46,259 nucleotides of DNA from Actinomycetota bacterium (lineage in GTDB: Bacteria; Actinomycetota; Actinomycetes; Actinomycetales; Kineosporiaceae). How positions within the stretch are numbered: the first letter of the stretch is position 1; each line of letters begins with the position of its first letter. The notes under the pieces were generated by a model. The model was given only the letters and a program-made list of their open reading frames with translations. It did not search any database and was not told the DNA's origin. A program made the position numbers and the translations under genes. The stretch is taken from positions 1 through 46,259 of the forward strand of contig JAUPKJ010000101.1 of assembly GCA_030837505.1 (NCBI GenBank), in the 5' to 3' direction. Below, one piece after another: positions 8,249 to 16,387 of the stretch.

Positions 8249-8290
8249 GTGCAGGAGGAACCCGCCGACGGGGCCGAGACGGGAGAATGA
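8249..8290 (+). CDS. Possible 13-codon leader peptide
   Basis: A GTG at 8249 lies 8 nt after a purine-rich AGGAACGAGGG site and opens a 13-codon frame (VQEEPADGAETGE) that ends in TGA at 8288-8290, one base before the GTG of the next gene. The spacing suggests translational coupling of a leader peptide to the 8292 gene. It contains no runs of one amino acid that would suggest classical attenuation. It could equally be chance. Confidence 0.3.
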   Translation: MQEEPADGAETGE

Positions 8291-8291
8291 C

Positions 8292-9626
8292 GTGACCGGA
8301 ACGTCACAGGGGACGACTCCTTCGTCGTCCGCGCGGATTCAGCCAGGAACCGACAACAGACTGACGAACGGCCGTCCGCGGGTCGAGAGACTGCTCCGGG
8401 CGGACCCCTCCTGCGTCGACCTGGTGGAACGGTTGGTGCGCATCGCCGTCGACGGTCTGGGCACGATGCGTCTGCCCGACGGCGTGTTCGCCTACACCCG
8501 CAGGGGCGCGGTCGATCGCGGCCGGCCCACCACCCGGCTGGAGGGCCGCAGCCTGCGGTACAGCGGAATGGTCGCGATCGGCGCCCGTCACCTCGACGCC
8601 CCCGCGCAGCGCGAACTGCTCGGGGGATGCTGCGCCGACGAGGCCGCCGACCACTTCCTGGGGCGGCTGCCCCTGGACAGCGCCCTGGGCGACGTCGCGG
8701 TGGCGGCCTGGGCTGTCGCCTGCACGGGGGGCACCCAGCTGCCCGAGGCCCTGCGGATGCTGGACCGGGTGTTCGACCGGGACCGGAACCCCTACGTCGT
8801 GGACCTCTCCTGGGCCGTCTGCGCCTACGTCGCCGCCCGAGGACGGGCGGACGTCGAGCGACGGCTGGCCGTGGCCCGCGACAAGCTCCTGGCCTGCCGT
8901 CCGGGCGGTGACCTGTTCCCCCACGCCGCCGGGGCGGGGCGCGTGGCCGGATGGCGTTCCCACGTGGGTTGTTTCGCCGACCAGGTCTACCCGCTCCAGG
9001 CCCTGGCCCGCCTGCACGCCTCCGGTGACGACCCCGAGGCCCTCCGGGCCGCCCAGGACTGTGCCGATCGGCTCTGTGCCCTGCAGGGCCGGGCCGGACA
9101 GTGGTGGTGGCACTACGACGCCCGCAACCAGACCGTCGTCGAGGGCTACCCCGTCTATTCGGTCCATCAGCACGCCATGGCGCCCATGGCCCTGCTCGAC
9201 CTCGCTCAGGCCGGGGGGCGGGTCGATGACGGAGCGATCACCCGGGGGCTGACCTGGCTGGTCAAACGCCCGGAGTGGGTCGAGCCCCTCCTGCGGGACG
9301 ACCTGGGGCTCACGTGGCGCAAGGTGGCGCGCCGGGACCCTCGCAAGGTCGTGCGTGCCGTGCGGGCCCTGAGCACCAGGTTCCGGCCGCGGATGACCCT
9401 CTCCCTCATCGACAGCGTCCTCGGCCCCACGGCGGTCGACCGGGAGTGCCGGCCCTACGAACTGGGGTGGCTGTTGGAGGCCTGGATGCCGGCGCCGACC
9501 GTCGATCCTCCGCCGACCGTCCTGCCGGAGAGCGAACGCGCGGACGCGGGCCGGCTCGCCCCTCGCCCGCTCACGGAGCCCGCCGTCGCCCGCAGGACGG
9601 CGGAGGCGTCCGGCGATGTCCGATGA
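8292..9626 (+). CDS. Alpha/alpha-toroid-like conserved protein of glycan cluster
   Basis: A 444-aa protein, probably cytoplasmic (no signal peptide or membrane segment), with helix-rich repeats typical of (alpha/alpha) barrel enzymes. The most conserved-looking stretch is GQWWWHYDARNQTVVEGYPV followed by YSVHQHAMAPMALLDL, which resembles the core of a six-hairpin glycosidase or terpenoid-cyclase-like toroid. No catalytic residue set can be assigned. Start GTG 8292 with GGGAGA at 8281-8286. It overlaps the WecG/TagA-type gene by 11 bp, so the two are co-expressed. I do not assign a function beyond participation in glycan synthesis by context. Confidence 0.75.
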   Translation: MTGTSQGTTPSSSARIQPGTDNRLTNGRPRVERLLRADPSCVDLVERLVRIAVDGLGTMRLPDGVFAYTRRGAVDRGRPTTRLEGRSLRYSGMVAIGARHLDAPAQRELLGGCCADEAADHFLGRLPLDSALGDVAVAAWAVACTGGTQLPEALRMLDRVFDRDRNPYVVDLSWAVCAYVAARGRADVERRLAVARDKLLACRPGGDLFPHAAGAGRVAGWRSHVGCFADQVYPLQALARLHASGDDPEALRAAQDCADRLCALQGRAGQWWWHYDARNQTVVEGYPVYSVHQHAMAPMALLDLAQAGGRVDDGAITRGLTWLVKRPEWVEPLLRDDLGLTWRKVARRDPRKVVRAVRALSTRFRPRMTLSLIDSVLGPTAVDRECRPYELGWLLEAWMPAPTVDPPPTVLPESERADAGRLAPRPLTEPAVARRTAEASGDVR

Positions 9627-10446
9627 CCAGAACGGAGCCGGACCTGTTGATCGAAACGATGCCCGACGGGAACTGTTCGGACTGCGCCTGGACGCGCTGA
9701 CCCGGCCGGAGGCCGTGGACCGCTGCCTGCGCGCCGTCAAGGACGGCGAGCGCCTGGAGGTCGGGGTCCTCAACGCGGCGAAGGTCGTCTGGTTGCGCAG
9801 GGACGGGCGCCTGCGGGAGTGCTTGAACTCGTGCGGTCTGCTGCTGGCCGACGGACAGTCCGTGGTCTGGGCCAGTCGGATGCTGCGCCGTCCCCTGCCG
9901 GAGCGGGTCGCCGGGATCGACCTCTTCCAGGACCTCCTGGCCCAGGCCGCCTCCCGGAGGATCCCCGTGTACCTGTTGGGGGCCCGGTCCGCGGTCGTGG
10001 ACCGGGCCGTCGAGGAGGCCCTGCGACGCTATCCGGGACTGGTGTTCGCCGGGTACCGGGACGGCTACTTCGCCGACCACCAGGCGGGGCCGATCGCAGA
10101 CGAGATCCGGCGCAGCGGTGCCCAACTGCTGTTCCTGGGGATGTCCTCGCCCAAGAAGGAGGAGTTCTGCGCCCGCTACGCCGCGCGCACCGGCGCGGCG
10201 GTCGTCCACGGGGTCGGCGGCTCGATCGACATCCTCGCCGGTCTCACGCGGCGGGCGCCCGAGCGCTGGCAGCGCCTGGGCCTGGAGTGGCTGTACCGGA
10301 CCGTGCAGGAGCCCCGTCGGATGGGCCCCCGCTACCTGACGACCAACCTCGCCTTCCTCGGCATCGTCGCCCAGGAGGTTCTGCGGGACCTCGGGGCGGG
10401 CCTCGTGCGGCGAGGCCGGGGCCGTCGCCGGCCCGAACCGGGCTGA
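9616..10446 (+). CDS. WecG/TagA/CpsF family glycosyltransferase (GT26)
   Basis: A 276-aa GT26 enzyme. Family landmarks are LNAAKVVWL (about 52-60), the ADGQSVVWASR motif with the putative catalytic Asp D79, VYLLGARSAVVDRA, LFLGMSSPKKEEF and HGVGGSIDILAG. The C-terminal LEWLYRTVQEPRRM corresponds to the membrane-associating appendage that activates TagA-type enzymes. It usually transfers ManNAc or a ManNAc uronic acid (or another hexose) to a lipid-linked acceptor as an early step. Translationally coupled to the preceding gene through an 11-bp overlap. The 3' flank contains a tandem-repeat block. Confidence 0.93.
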   Translation: MSDDQNGAGPVDRNDARRELFGLRLDALTRPEAVDRCLRAVKDGERLEVGVLNAAKVVWLRRDGRLRECLNSCGLLLADGQSVVWASRMLRRPLPERVAGIDLFQDLLAQAASRRIPVYLLGARSAVVDRAVEEALRRYPGLVFAGYRDGYFADHQAGPIADEIRRSGAQLLFLGMSSPKKEEFCARYAARTGAAVVHGVGGSIDILAGLTRRAPERWQRLGLEWLYRTVQEPRRMGPRYLTTNLAFLGIVAQEVLRDLGAGLVRRGRGRRRPEPG

Positions 10447-10491
10447 GGGCACAGCCGGGGCGGCACCGTTACGGGGCGGAACAGCCCTGGT

Positions 10492-10597
10492 TCCTGTGCA
10501 CGACAGCTCGGTCCTGTGCACGACAGCGTCCTGTGCACGACAGCGTCCTGTGCACGACAGCTCGGTCCTGTGCACGACAACCTGGTCCTGTGCACGA
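10492..10597. repeat. Six copies of a TCCTGTGCACGA repeat between convergent genes
   Basis: TCCTGTGCACGA starts at 10492, 10512, 10529, 10546, 10566 and 10586, with periods of 20, 17, 17, 20 and 20 bp. The full unit can fold into a small hairpin, CTGT-GCACG-ACAG. The block lies in the 252-bp gap between the stop codons of the WecG-type gene and rmlA, which converge. It has no spacers of CRISPR size. Confidence 0.9.
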
Positions 10598-10664
10598 GGG
10601 AGAACCGGCCGCACCCACCCGGCGAACACCGGTGAGCGCGGCCGGTCCGGGCCGGAGGGGATCG

Positions 10665-10709
10665 TCAGCCGACCATGGCCCCTTCAGACAGGTTCCCTTC
10701 AGCCGACCA
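10665..10709 (-). repeat. Duplicated rmlA stop-codon segment
   Basis: The last codons and stop of rmlA (TGGTCGGCTGA on the minus strand, 10699-10709) recur exactly at 10665-10675, 34 bp downstream. Short CTGAAGGG repeats lie between the two copies. The second copy is outside the gene. Confidence 0.7.
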
Positions 10710-11637
10710 GGGCCTGCGCGGGGTGCGAGGGGGCCGGGCGCGGCCTTGCGCGGCCGGCGGGCACCTGCACCCCGGTCTCCAGCAGGGCCTGCAGGTAGGC
10801 TCCGTAACTGCTGCGGGCCATGCCCTCTGCCAGTCGGGACAGGTGCCGGTCGTCGATCCAGCCCCTGCGCCAGGCGACCTCCTCGACACAGCCGATCTTC
10901 TGCCCCTGCCGGGCTTCGATGACCTGGACGTACTCCGAGGCGTCCATCATCGACTGGACCGTGCCGGTGTCCAACCAGGCCGTGCCGCGTTCCAGGACCG
11001 TGACATGCAGCCGTCCCCGGTCCAGGTAGGTCCGGTGGACGTCGGTGATCTCCAGTTCCCCGCGGGGACTGGGGCGTACCGCGCGCGCGATGTCCACCAC
11101 GTCGTTGTCGTAGAAGTACAGGCCCGGGACGGCGTAGTTGCTCCGGGGCCTGGCGGGTTTCTCCTCCAGGGAGGTGACGGTGCCGTCGGCGTCGAACTCC
11201 ACGACCCCGTAGGCCTGGGGGTTGCTGACGTGGTAGGCGAAGACATGACCGCCGACGAGATCGGTGTGCTTCTCCAGGGTGTCGTCGAGGGCCGGTCCGT
11301 GGAAGATGTTGTCCCCCAGGGCCAGGGCCACGGGTTGATCGGCGATGAACCCGTCGCCGATCAGGAAAGCCTGGGCCAGGCCCTGCGGTTCGGCCTGGAC
11401 GGCGTATTCGATCCGCATCCCCAGCCACTGCCCGTCCCCCAACAGACGCCGGAACTGTTCACAGTCCTGGGGAGTCGTGATGACGAGGATCTCGCGGATC
11501 CCCGCGGTCATCAGGGTCGACAGCGGATAATAAATCATTGGTTTGTCATGAATGGGCATCAGCTGTTTGCTGATTGCCAGGGTGATGGGATGCAGCCGCG
11601 TTCCGGTGCCCCCCGCCAGGATGATGCCGCGCATCAT
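10699..11637 (-). CDS. rmlA: Glucose-1-phosphate thymidylyltransferase
   Basis: RmlA makes dTDP-glucose from dTTP and glucose-1-phosphate, the first step to dTDP-L-rhamnose. The 312-aa protein has the nucleotide-binding [11 protein letters not shown] signature, [18 protein letters not shown], the [14 protein letters not shown] substrate stretch, ALGDNIF with its metal-binding Asp, and [14 protein letters not shown]. The start was chosen at ATG 11637 (followed by a second ATG) because AGGAGAGG lies just upstream; the 16-residue extension upstream of it is not conserved in the family. It follows rmlC by 96 bp on the same strand. The tail after [12 protein letters not shown] is Pro/Arg-rich and longer than usual. 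Confidence 0.96.
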   Translation of the reverse strand: MMRGIILAGGTGTRLHPITLAISKQLMPIHDKPMIYYPLSTLMTAGIREILVITTPQDCEQFRRLLGDGQWLGMRIEYAVQAEPQGLAQAFLIGDGFIADQPVALALGDNIFHGPALDDTLEKHTDLVGGHVFAYHVSNPQAYGVVEFDADGTVTSLEEKPARPRSNYAVPGLYFYDNDVVDIARAVRPSPRGELEITDVHRTYLDRGRLHVTVLERGTAWLDTGTVQSMMDASEYVQVIEARQGQKIGCVEEVAWRRGWIDDRHLSRLAEGMARSSYGAYLQALLETGVQVPAGRARPRPAPSHPAQALVG

Positions 11638-11733
11638 TCGCCTCTCCTGTGGGAACATCCCCAGCGGGAGGTGGATCCGCCGCACGGATCACCCGACGAG
11701 GGGACGCTCATGGCCGGTGACGTCCCCGGGGCC

Positions 11734-12360
11734 TCACCCCGTGGGACAGCAGTTCGAAAGTCGGTCGCGGAGCGTTCCGTACCAGGCCTGACAGTCCTCG
11801 TAGGACGGGAGCAGCCCGACCGCCGCGGCCTGGGCCAGGGTGGGGGCCGCTGCGTCCTTGGCCGACAGGCGGGGGACGATGTCAGCAGGCCAATCGATCC
11901 CCAACGCCGGGTCCAGGGGATGCACAGCGTGTTCCCTGCCCGGCCGGTACACCTCGCTGCACAGGTACGTCACCACCGAATCGTCGGCGAGAGAGAGGAA
12001 CGCGTGTCCCAGTCCCTCGGCGAGGTAGACGACGTTCCGATCGACGTCGTCGAGCCGGACCAGTTCCACGACGCCGAAAGTGGGCGAGCCCACCCTCAGA
12101 TCGACGACGGCGTCCAGGACGGCACCGTGCACACACGTGACGAGCTTGGCCTGGCTCGGGGGCACCTGCGCGAAGTGGACGCCGCGCAGCACCCCCCGCT
12201 GGGACACCGAACAGTTGGCCTGGGCCAACCCCAGGGGATGCCCGACCGCCTCAGTGAGTGCTTCCTGGCGATACCACTCCATGAACGTTCCCCGATCGTC
12301 GGGGAACTGCTGAACAGTGAAGACGAAGGAATCTCGAACGGACAGCTCTCGAACCCGCAC
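11734..12360 (-). CDS. rmlC: dTDP-4-dehydrorhamnose 3,5-epimerase
   Basis: A cupin epimerase of 208 aa acting on dTDP-4-keto-6-deoxyglucose. Visible landmarks are FPDDRGTFMEWYRQ, QANCSVSQRGVLRGVHF (catalytic His in RGVHF), KLVTCVHGAVLDAVVDLRVGSP, the AEGLGHAFLSLADDSVVTYLCSEVY segment with the active-site Tyr, and DPALGIDWP. The start was set at GTG 12360 (VRVRELSV) from family length; upstream in-frame codons belong to the intergenic region. No strong Shine-Dalgarno is visible. It precedes rmlA in a two-gene operon and diverges from rmlD. Confidence 0.95.
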   Translation of the reverse strand: MRVRELSVRDSFVFTVQQFPDDRGTFMEWYRQEALTEAVGHPLGLAQANCSVSQRGVLRGVHFAQVPPSQAKLVTCVHGAVLDAVVDLRVGSPTFGVVELVRLDDVDRNVVYLAEGLGHAFLSLADDSVVTYLCSEVYRPGREHAVHPLDPALGIDWPADIVPRLSAKDAAAPTLAQAAAVGLLPSYEDCQAWYGTLRDRLSNCCPTG

Positions 12361-12455
12361 TCGATGACAGTATCCGTTTTCTTTCTGACAGATACCCCTT
12401 TCACCCCCTGTTCCCACCCGTACCTCAACTATCGTTGCCCATCGGCAGGGACGCC

Positions 12456-12497
12456 CGTCGGAACCGCGCCGGTGCACCACCCGGCGCGGCTCCGACG
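12456..12497. promoter_or_regulatory. 17-bp stem-loop in the rmlC/rmlD divergent region
   Basis: Arms 12456-12472 (CGTCGGAACCGCGCCGG) and 12481-12497 pair over 17 bp with one mismatch and an 8-nt loop. This is terminator-grade stability but lies between two divergent genes where no transcript should end. It would fall in the 5' leader of rmlD, or act on an antisense or unknown small RNA. No T-run follows. Confidence 0.6.
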
Positions 12498-12635
12498 TCC
12501 TGCACCGCATGGCCTCCCCACGACGCGACCTGCCAGGTCACAACGGGATTTCAGCTGAACTGCCCCTCGGAGGAGCGCAGGCATGACGTCTGCCGGTGAT
12601 GAGGCTTCTGATCGATCACGAAGGGCGGTGGCGCA

Positions 12636-13532
12636 GTGCGCTGGCTGGTGACAGGAGCCGGGGGAATGCTCGGCCGCGATCTTCTGGCGGCCCTGGAGGG
12701 TCGCCCGGTCACGGCGGCCGACTTCGCGGCCCTGGACATCACCGACCCCCTCGCGGTTCCCGCGGCCGTCGCGGGACATGACGTCGTGGTCAACTGCGCG
12801 GCGTGGACGGCTGTCGACGCCGCACAGGCCCGCGAGGCCGAGGCCTTCGCAGTCAACGCCGTCGGACCCCAACTGCTGGCGAGGGCCTGCGCCGAAGACG
12901 GCGCCCGCCTCCTGCACCTGTCCACGGACTACGTGTTCTCGGGCCGGGCCGACCGGCCCTACCCCGAGGGCGCCCCCCTGGCCCCGGCCTCGGCCTACGG
13001 CCGGACCAAAGCTGCGGGGGAGTGGGCCGTCCGTACGGAACTGCCCGAACGTCATTGGGTGGTTCGAACTGCCTGGCTCTACGGCGAACACGGCAGGAAC
13101 TTCGTGCGCACCGTCGCCCGGCTGGAACGGGAACGGCCCACGATCCAGGTCGTGAACGACCAGTGGGGACAACCGACCTGGTCCAAGGACCTGGCAGCCT
13201 GGCTCGTCGCCCTCGTGGACGCCGACGCGCCTCCGGGGACCTACCACGGGACGACCTCGGGCAGCACCACCTGGTACGGCCTGGCCCGAACCGTGTTCGA
13301 ACTGTTGGGCGCAGACCCGAACAGGGTCAGACCCGTACCGACCGACCCCGGGACCGCGCCCCGCCCCCACTACTCCGTGCTGGCCCACAGCACGGGACCT
13401 GCGGCAGGTCTGCCGAACCTGCGCGACTGGCGGGAGGCCCTGCGCGCGGCGATCGACGAGGGGTGGGCCTGCACAGGAACCGAACAGGACCTCACCGGGA
13501 TCTGCTCGGCCCCCGGCGCCCTGACACCGTGA
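12636..13532 (+). CDS. rmlD: dTDP-4-dehydrorhamnose reductase
   Basis: An SDR-family reductase completing dTDP-L-rhamnose synthesis. The N-terminal MRWLVTGAGGMLGRDL holds the GxxGxxG cofactor loop. NCAAWTAVDAAQ, the catalytic Tyr and Lys in SAYGRTKAAGE, VVRTAWLYGEHGRNF and VNDQWGQPTW are diagnostic for RmlD. Length 298 aa is normal. Start GTG 12636 is preceded by a purine-rich AAGGGCGGTGG segment. rmlB, the intervening dehydratase, is not in this window. The acetyltransferase gene follows after 40 bp on the same strand. Confidence 0.96.
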   Translation: MRWLVTGAGGMLGRDLLAALEGRPVTAADFAALDITDPLAVPAAVAGHDVVVNCAAWTAVDAAQAREAEAFAVNAVGPQLLARACAEDGARLLHLSTDYVFSGRADRPYPEGAPLAPASAYGRTKAAGEWAVRTELPERHWVVRTAWLYGEHGRNFVRTVARLERERPTIQVVNDQWGQPTWSKDLAAWLVALVDADAPPGTYHGTTSGSTTWYGLARTVFELLGADPNRVRPVPTDPGTAPRPHYSVLAHSTGPAAGLPNLRDWREALRAAIDEGWACTGTEQDLTGICSAPGALTP

Positions 13533-13572
13533 CGCCGTCGGCCCCGGCCGACCCACTGGAGAAGGAGCCCCG

Positions 13573-14307
13573 ATGACCGTTCCGGCGACGATCCACGCCG
13601 ACGCCGACGTCGACCCCACGGCCGACGTCGGCGAGGGCACCAAGGTCTGGCACCTGGCCCAGATCCGGCAGGACGCGAGGGTGGGGCGGGACTGCGTCCT
13701 GGGACGCGGTGCCTACGTGGGCCCGGGCGTCCGGATCGGAAACCAATGCAAGATCCAGAACTATGCCCTCGTCTACGAACCCGCCGTGCTCGAGGACGGC
13801 GTGTTCATCGGACCCGCGGCCGTTCTGACCAACGACCAGAACCCCCGGGCCGTCACCCCGGACGGCCGCCTGAAGGACGAGTCCGACTGGAACGCCGTGG
13901 CCGTGCTGGTCCGGCGGGGGGCCGCCGTGGGAGCCCGCGCCGTCTGCGTCGCGCCCGTGACGATCGGGCGATGGGCCCTGGTGGCGGCCGGGGCCGTCGT
14001 CACCCGCGACGTACCGGACTTCGCACTGGTCGCCGGGGTGCCGGCCCGCCGTATCGGCTGGGTGGGACACGCCGGGGTACGGCTGGTGCCGGCCGGGCCC
14101 GGACGCTGGAACTGCCCGGTCACCGGGCGACAGTACGCGCAGACCCCCGCCGGACTGACCGAGGACCACACCGTGACCGAGGACCACACCCTGACCGAGG
14201 ACCACACCGTGACCGAGGACCACGCCGACGGCCTCGTGGGAGAGCACGGGCCCGGGACCGGGCAGTGCGACGATCAGCCGCGCAACCGTTCGAGCAGCGC
14301 CGAGTAG
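13573..14307 (+). CDS. Hexapeptide sugar N-acetyltransferase (WbpD/WlbB type)
   Basis: A left-handed beta-helix acyltransferase of the group that acetylates 3-amino sugars on nucleotide carriers. Hexapeptide repeats run through residues about 8-160. TKVWHLAQIRQDARVG, QNYALVYEPAVLEDGVFIGPAAVLTND and GVPARRIGWVG match WbpD/WlbB and QdtC-like proteins. After the helix a Cys-containing stretch leads to a nonconserved tail built of four 6-residue repeats (LTEDHT/VTEDHT). The start ATG 13573 has GAGAAGGAG upstream. The final 34 bp overlap the convergent GH10 gene. With the DegT aminotransferases and the Gfo/Idh dehydrogenase it forms a plausible acetamido-sugar pathway. Confidence 0.9.
   Translation: MTVPATIHADADVDPTADVGEGTKVWHLAQIRQDARVGRDCVLGRGAYVGPGVRIGNQCKIQNYALVYEPAVLEDGVFIGPAAVLTNDQNPRAVTPDGRLKDESDWNAVAVLVRRGAAVGARAVCVAPVTIGRWALVAAGAVVTRDVPDFALVAGVPARRIGWVGHAGVRLVPAGPGRWNCPVTGRQYAQTPAGLTEDHTVTEDHTLTEDHTVTEDHADGLVGEHGPGTGQCDDQPRNRSSSAE
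14155..14226 (+). repeat. Four tandem 18-bp units in a C-terminal tail
   Basis: Units at 14155-14172, 14173-14190, 14191-14208 and 14209-14226 share TGACCGAGGACCAC and alternate CTG/GTG at their first codon. They encode LTEDHT/VTEDHT repeats at the dispensable C-terminus of the acetyltransferase. Confidence 0.9.
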
Positions 14308-16208
14308 ACCTTCTTGGGCCTCAGATCCTCGTCCCAGGGCAGGGCATTACCCGTCGGGAGCGGGTACTCACCAACCCCTGAGGTGGACCCGTACCGGTCG
14401 GTGAACCCCCACAGACCGAAGGTCGTGCAATTCGGCTCCTCGACACACACGTCGAGCTTGCCGACGAACTGACGAACCTGCACGTCCTGCGACTCCCCCT
14501 CGCCCAGGATCACGTCCATCTCCGAGATCCGAGCCTTCAACCCGATCGAGGCCAGCTTCCGCACATGCCGGCGGAAGGTCTCCGCTGCTGTCCGGTCGCC
14601 CTTCTCGTACTCGTGGTTCTGAAAACCGATGCCGTCGATGGGAACACCGCGGGCCTTGAGGCGCTGGGCCAGGGCCAGCAGGGCCTCCCAGCGCTCGCCG
14701 TCCTCCTCTGCCCCGTACTCGTTGAGGTAGAGGTCGGCGTCGGGGTCGGCCCGGTGGGCCGTGGTGAAGGCCAGGTCGATGTACTGCTCGCCGAGGGCCT
14801 GGAACCAGGGGTTGCGCCCGGCCCGCAGCCCGCGGTTCCCGTTGGTGTAGTCGGCGTCCTCATCGGACAGGGGTTCGTTGACCACGTCCCATTCGGTGAC
14901 TTTGCCCCGGTAGTGGCCTGCGACGGTGTTGACATGGTCGACCATGGCCTTCTCGACGGCGTCGGGGGTTTTCAGGGCGCGCATCCAGGCGGGGAGGGCC
15001 TCGTGCCAGACGAGCGTGTGGGCGTGGACGCGGATGTTGTTGGCTTGTGCGAAACGGACCAGGGCGTCGCCTTCGTCGAAGGCGTAGGTGTCCGGTTGGG
15101 GGTGGAGGAACTGGGGTTTGAAGTCGTTCTCGGGAGTGATCATGGAGAACTGGGTGGCCGCAGTGGTGCGGTAGACGGTGTCGGTGAGCAGGGGGCCGGA
15201 GGCCAGAGCGGTCCCGATGCCGAAAGGACGGGTGAGTCCCGCGGCTGTGGTGCGCAGGGTCCCGTCGGTGTGCTCCACGGTCGGGGAGGGGGCCTGGTCG
15301 ATCCGGAGGGCTGTGCCGTTCAGGGCTTGGGCGGTCAGGGACTTCAGGGTCCAGGGGCGGCCGGTCGTGCCGTCGAGGCCGAACAGGACGGTGCCGCTGT
15401 CGAGAATCCCCTGTGCCGGGACGGTACCGAGGTCGGCGGAGTTCGCACGGATCTTGATGGTGGTGCCGGTGACGGTGGCGGTGAGGGTCACCGTGTCGGA
15501 GAGTCCTGTTCCGAACCTCTTGGTGGTTCGGGCGGTGTCGGATCGACCGTCCCACACGTCCACGCGCACTCGGGAGCCTTCCACGCCCAGCCGCAGGCCG
15601 GGGGGCTCCTGGCGCCATTCGTCGTAGACGACCGGGGCCGAGTCGTACAAGTGCAGGTACCCGTCCGTGGAGCCCACACCCGCCATGGTCGCCGTGACCG
15701 AGAAGGAACCCTTCACCCGTAACCGGGGGCCGGACAGATTCACGGGAGGATTGGCCTGTCCCCCGGATCCGTCCTGCTGGACGATCCGGCGTCCCAGCCC
15801 GTTCACCCCGATCCCGTCGTTCGAGACCTTCGCCCCGGCCAGGTGGGACCAGTCCTGCCCGCTGAGCAGGTCGGTCCGGGAGCTGTTCCCCGAGGAGTCC
15901 CCGAGGGCGCCCGTCGCGTACAGGGCCGTGGCTCCGCACAGGAGTACCGAGGCGGCCGAGGCCATGGACAACAGGGCTTTTCGACGCACGAGCGCTCCCA
16001 GCAGGTCGAACGGTCGGATCCGTGCGGTGCCGGTGAGAGGTCCGCGCGGCGGGCCGGCGGCACCGGCGACCCGTTGTGAACAGGGGACGCCCGGGAGTGC
16101 GCCTGACGTTGCTCGTTCTCGGGGAACGGGATCGCTCTCAGGCGGTGACGTGCGCCGATGTGCGCGGCGGACCACCGAGCGAAGCTCCTCCTGCAGACCC
16201 GTTCTCAT
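14274..16208 (-). CDS. Membrane-anchored GH10 endo-beta-xylanase-like glycosidase
   Basis: A 644-aa protein. A basic cytoplasmic N-terminus (about 1-75) leads to one hydrophobic helix (about 78-100), then a beta-rich jelly-roll-like domain (about 110-300) that may bind carbohydrate, then a GH10 catalytic domain (about 325-640). Visible GH10 motifs are HTLVWHEALPAWM, the acid/base Glu in WDVVNEP (about residue 445), YLNEYGAE, IDGIGFQNHEYE and the nucleophile Glu in ISEMDVIL (about 562). Both catalytic glutamates are present, so it should be active. Family activity is on beta-1,4-xylan and related glycans. Inside this locus it may trim or release the locus's own polymer. The start ATG 16208 is the only in-frame ATG before the helix. 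Confidence 0.9.
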   Translation of the reverse strand: MRTGLQEELRSVVRRAHRRTSPPESDPVPRERATSGALPGVPCSQRVAGAAGPPRGPLTGTARIRPFDLLGALVRRKALLSMASAASVLLCGATALYATGALGDSSGNSSRTDLLSGQDWSHLAGAKVSNDGIGVNGLGRRIVQQDGSGGQANPPVNLSGPRLRVKGSFSVTATMAGVGSTDGYLHLYDSAPVVYDEWRQEPPGLRLGVEGSRVRVDVWDGRSDTARTTKRFGTGLSDTVTLTATVTGTTIKIRANSADLGTVPAQGILDSGTVLFGLDGTTGRPWTLKSLTAQALNGTALRIDQAPSPTVEHTDGTLRTTAAGLTRPFGIGTALASGPLLTDTVYRTTAATQFSMITPENDFKPQFLHPQPDTYAFDEGDALVRFAQANNIRVHAHTLVWHEALPAWMRALKTPDAVEKAMVDHVNTVAGHYRGKVTEWDVVNEPLSDEDADYTNGNRGLRAGRNPWFQALGEQYIDLAFTTAHRADPDADLYLNEYGAEEDGERWEALLALAQRLKARGVPIDGIGFQNHEYEKGDRTAAETFRRHVRKLASIGLKARISEMDVILGEGESQDVQVRQFVGKLDVCVEEPNCTTFGLWGFTDRYGSTSGVGEYPLPTGNALPWDEDLRPKKVYSALLERLRG

Positions 16209-16223
16209 GACAGCTTTCGATGC

Positions 16224-16243
16224 TCCGACGTGCGTTCGTCGGA
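16224..16243. promoter_or_regulatory. Inverted repeat upstream of the GH10 gene
   Basis: TCCGACG (16224-16230) and CGTCGGA (16237-16243) form a 7-bp inverted repeat with a 6-bp spacer, starting 16 bp upstream of the GH10 start codon in the 179-bp divergent region shared with the DUF4082 giant gene. Operator-like, but no regulator is adjacent. Confidence 0.4.
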
Positions 16244-16387
16244 TGTCCTCAGAATGTCCGTACGGATTATACGGGTCCCGTGAGAATTGGGAGGACCGAA
16301 CCGTCGGAAGATGAAACCTCCACCGGTTTTTCCGGCGTTTTCCGTGAACCCCTCCCCCCTTCGCAGAGGTGATCCTATCCTGCTGAT

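Noticed and set aside
10492-10597. CRISPR-like array
   Set aside because: Units are 17-20 bp with no unique spacers of 25-40 bp and no cas genes nearby.
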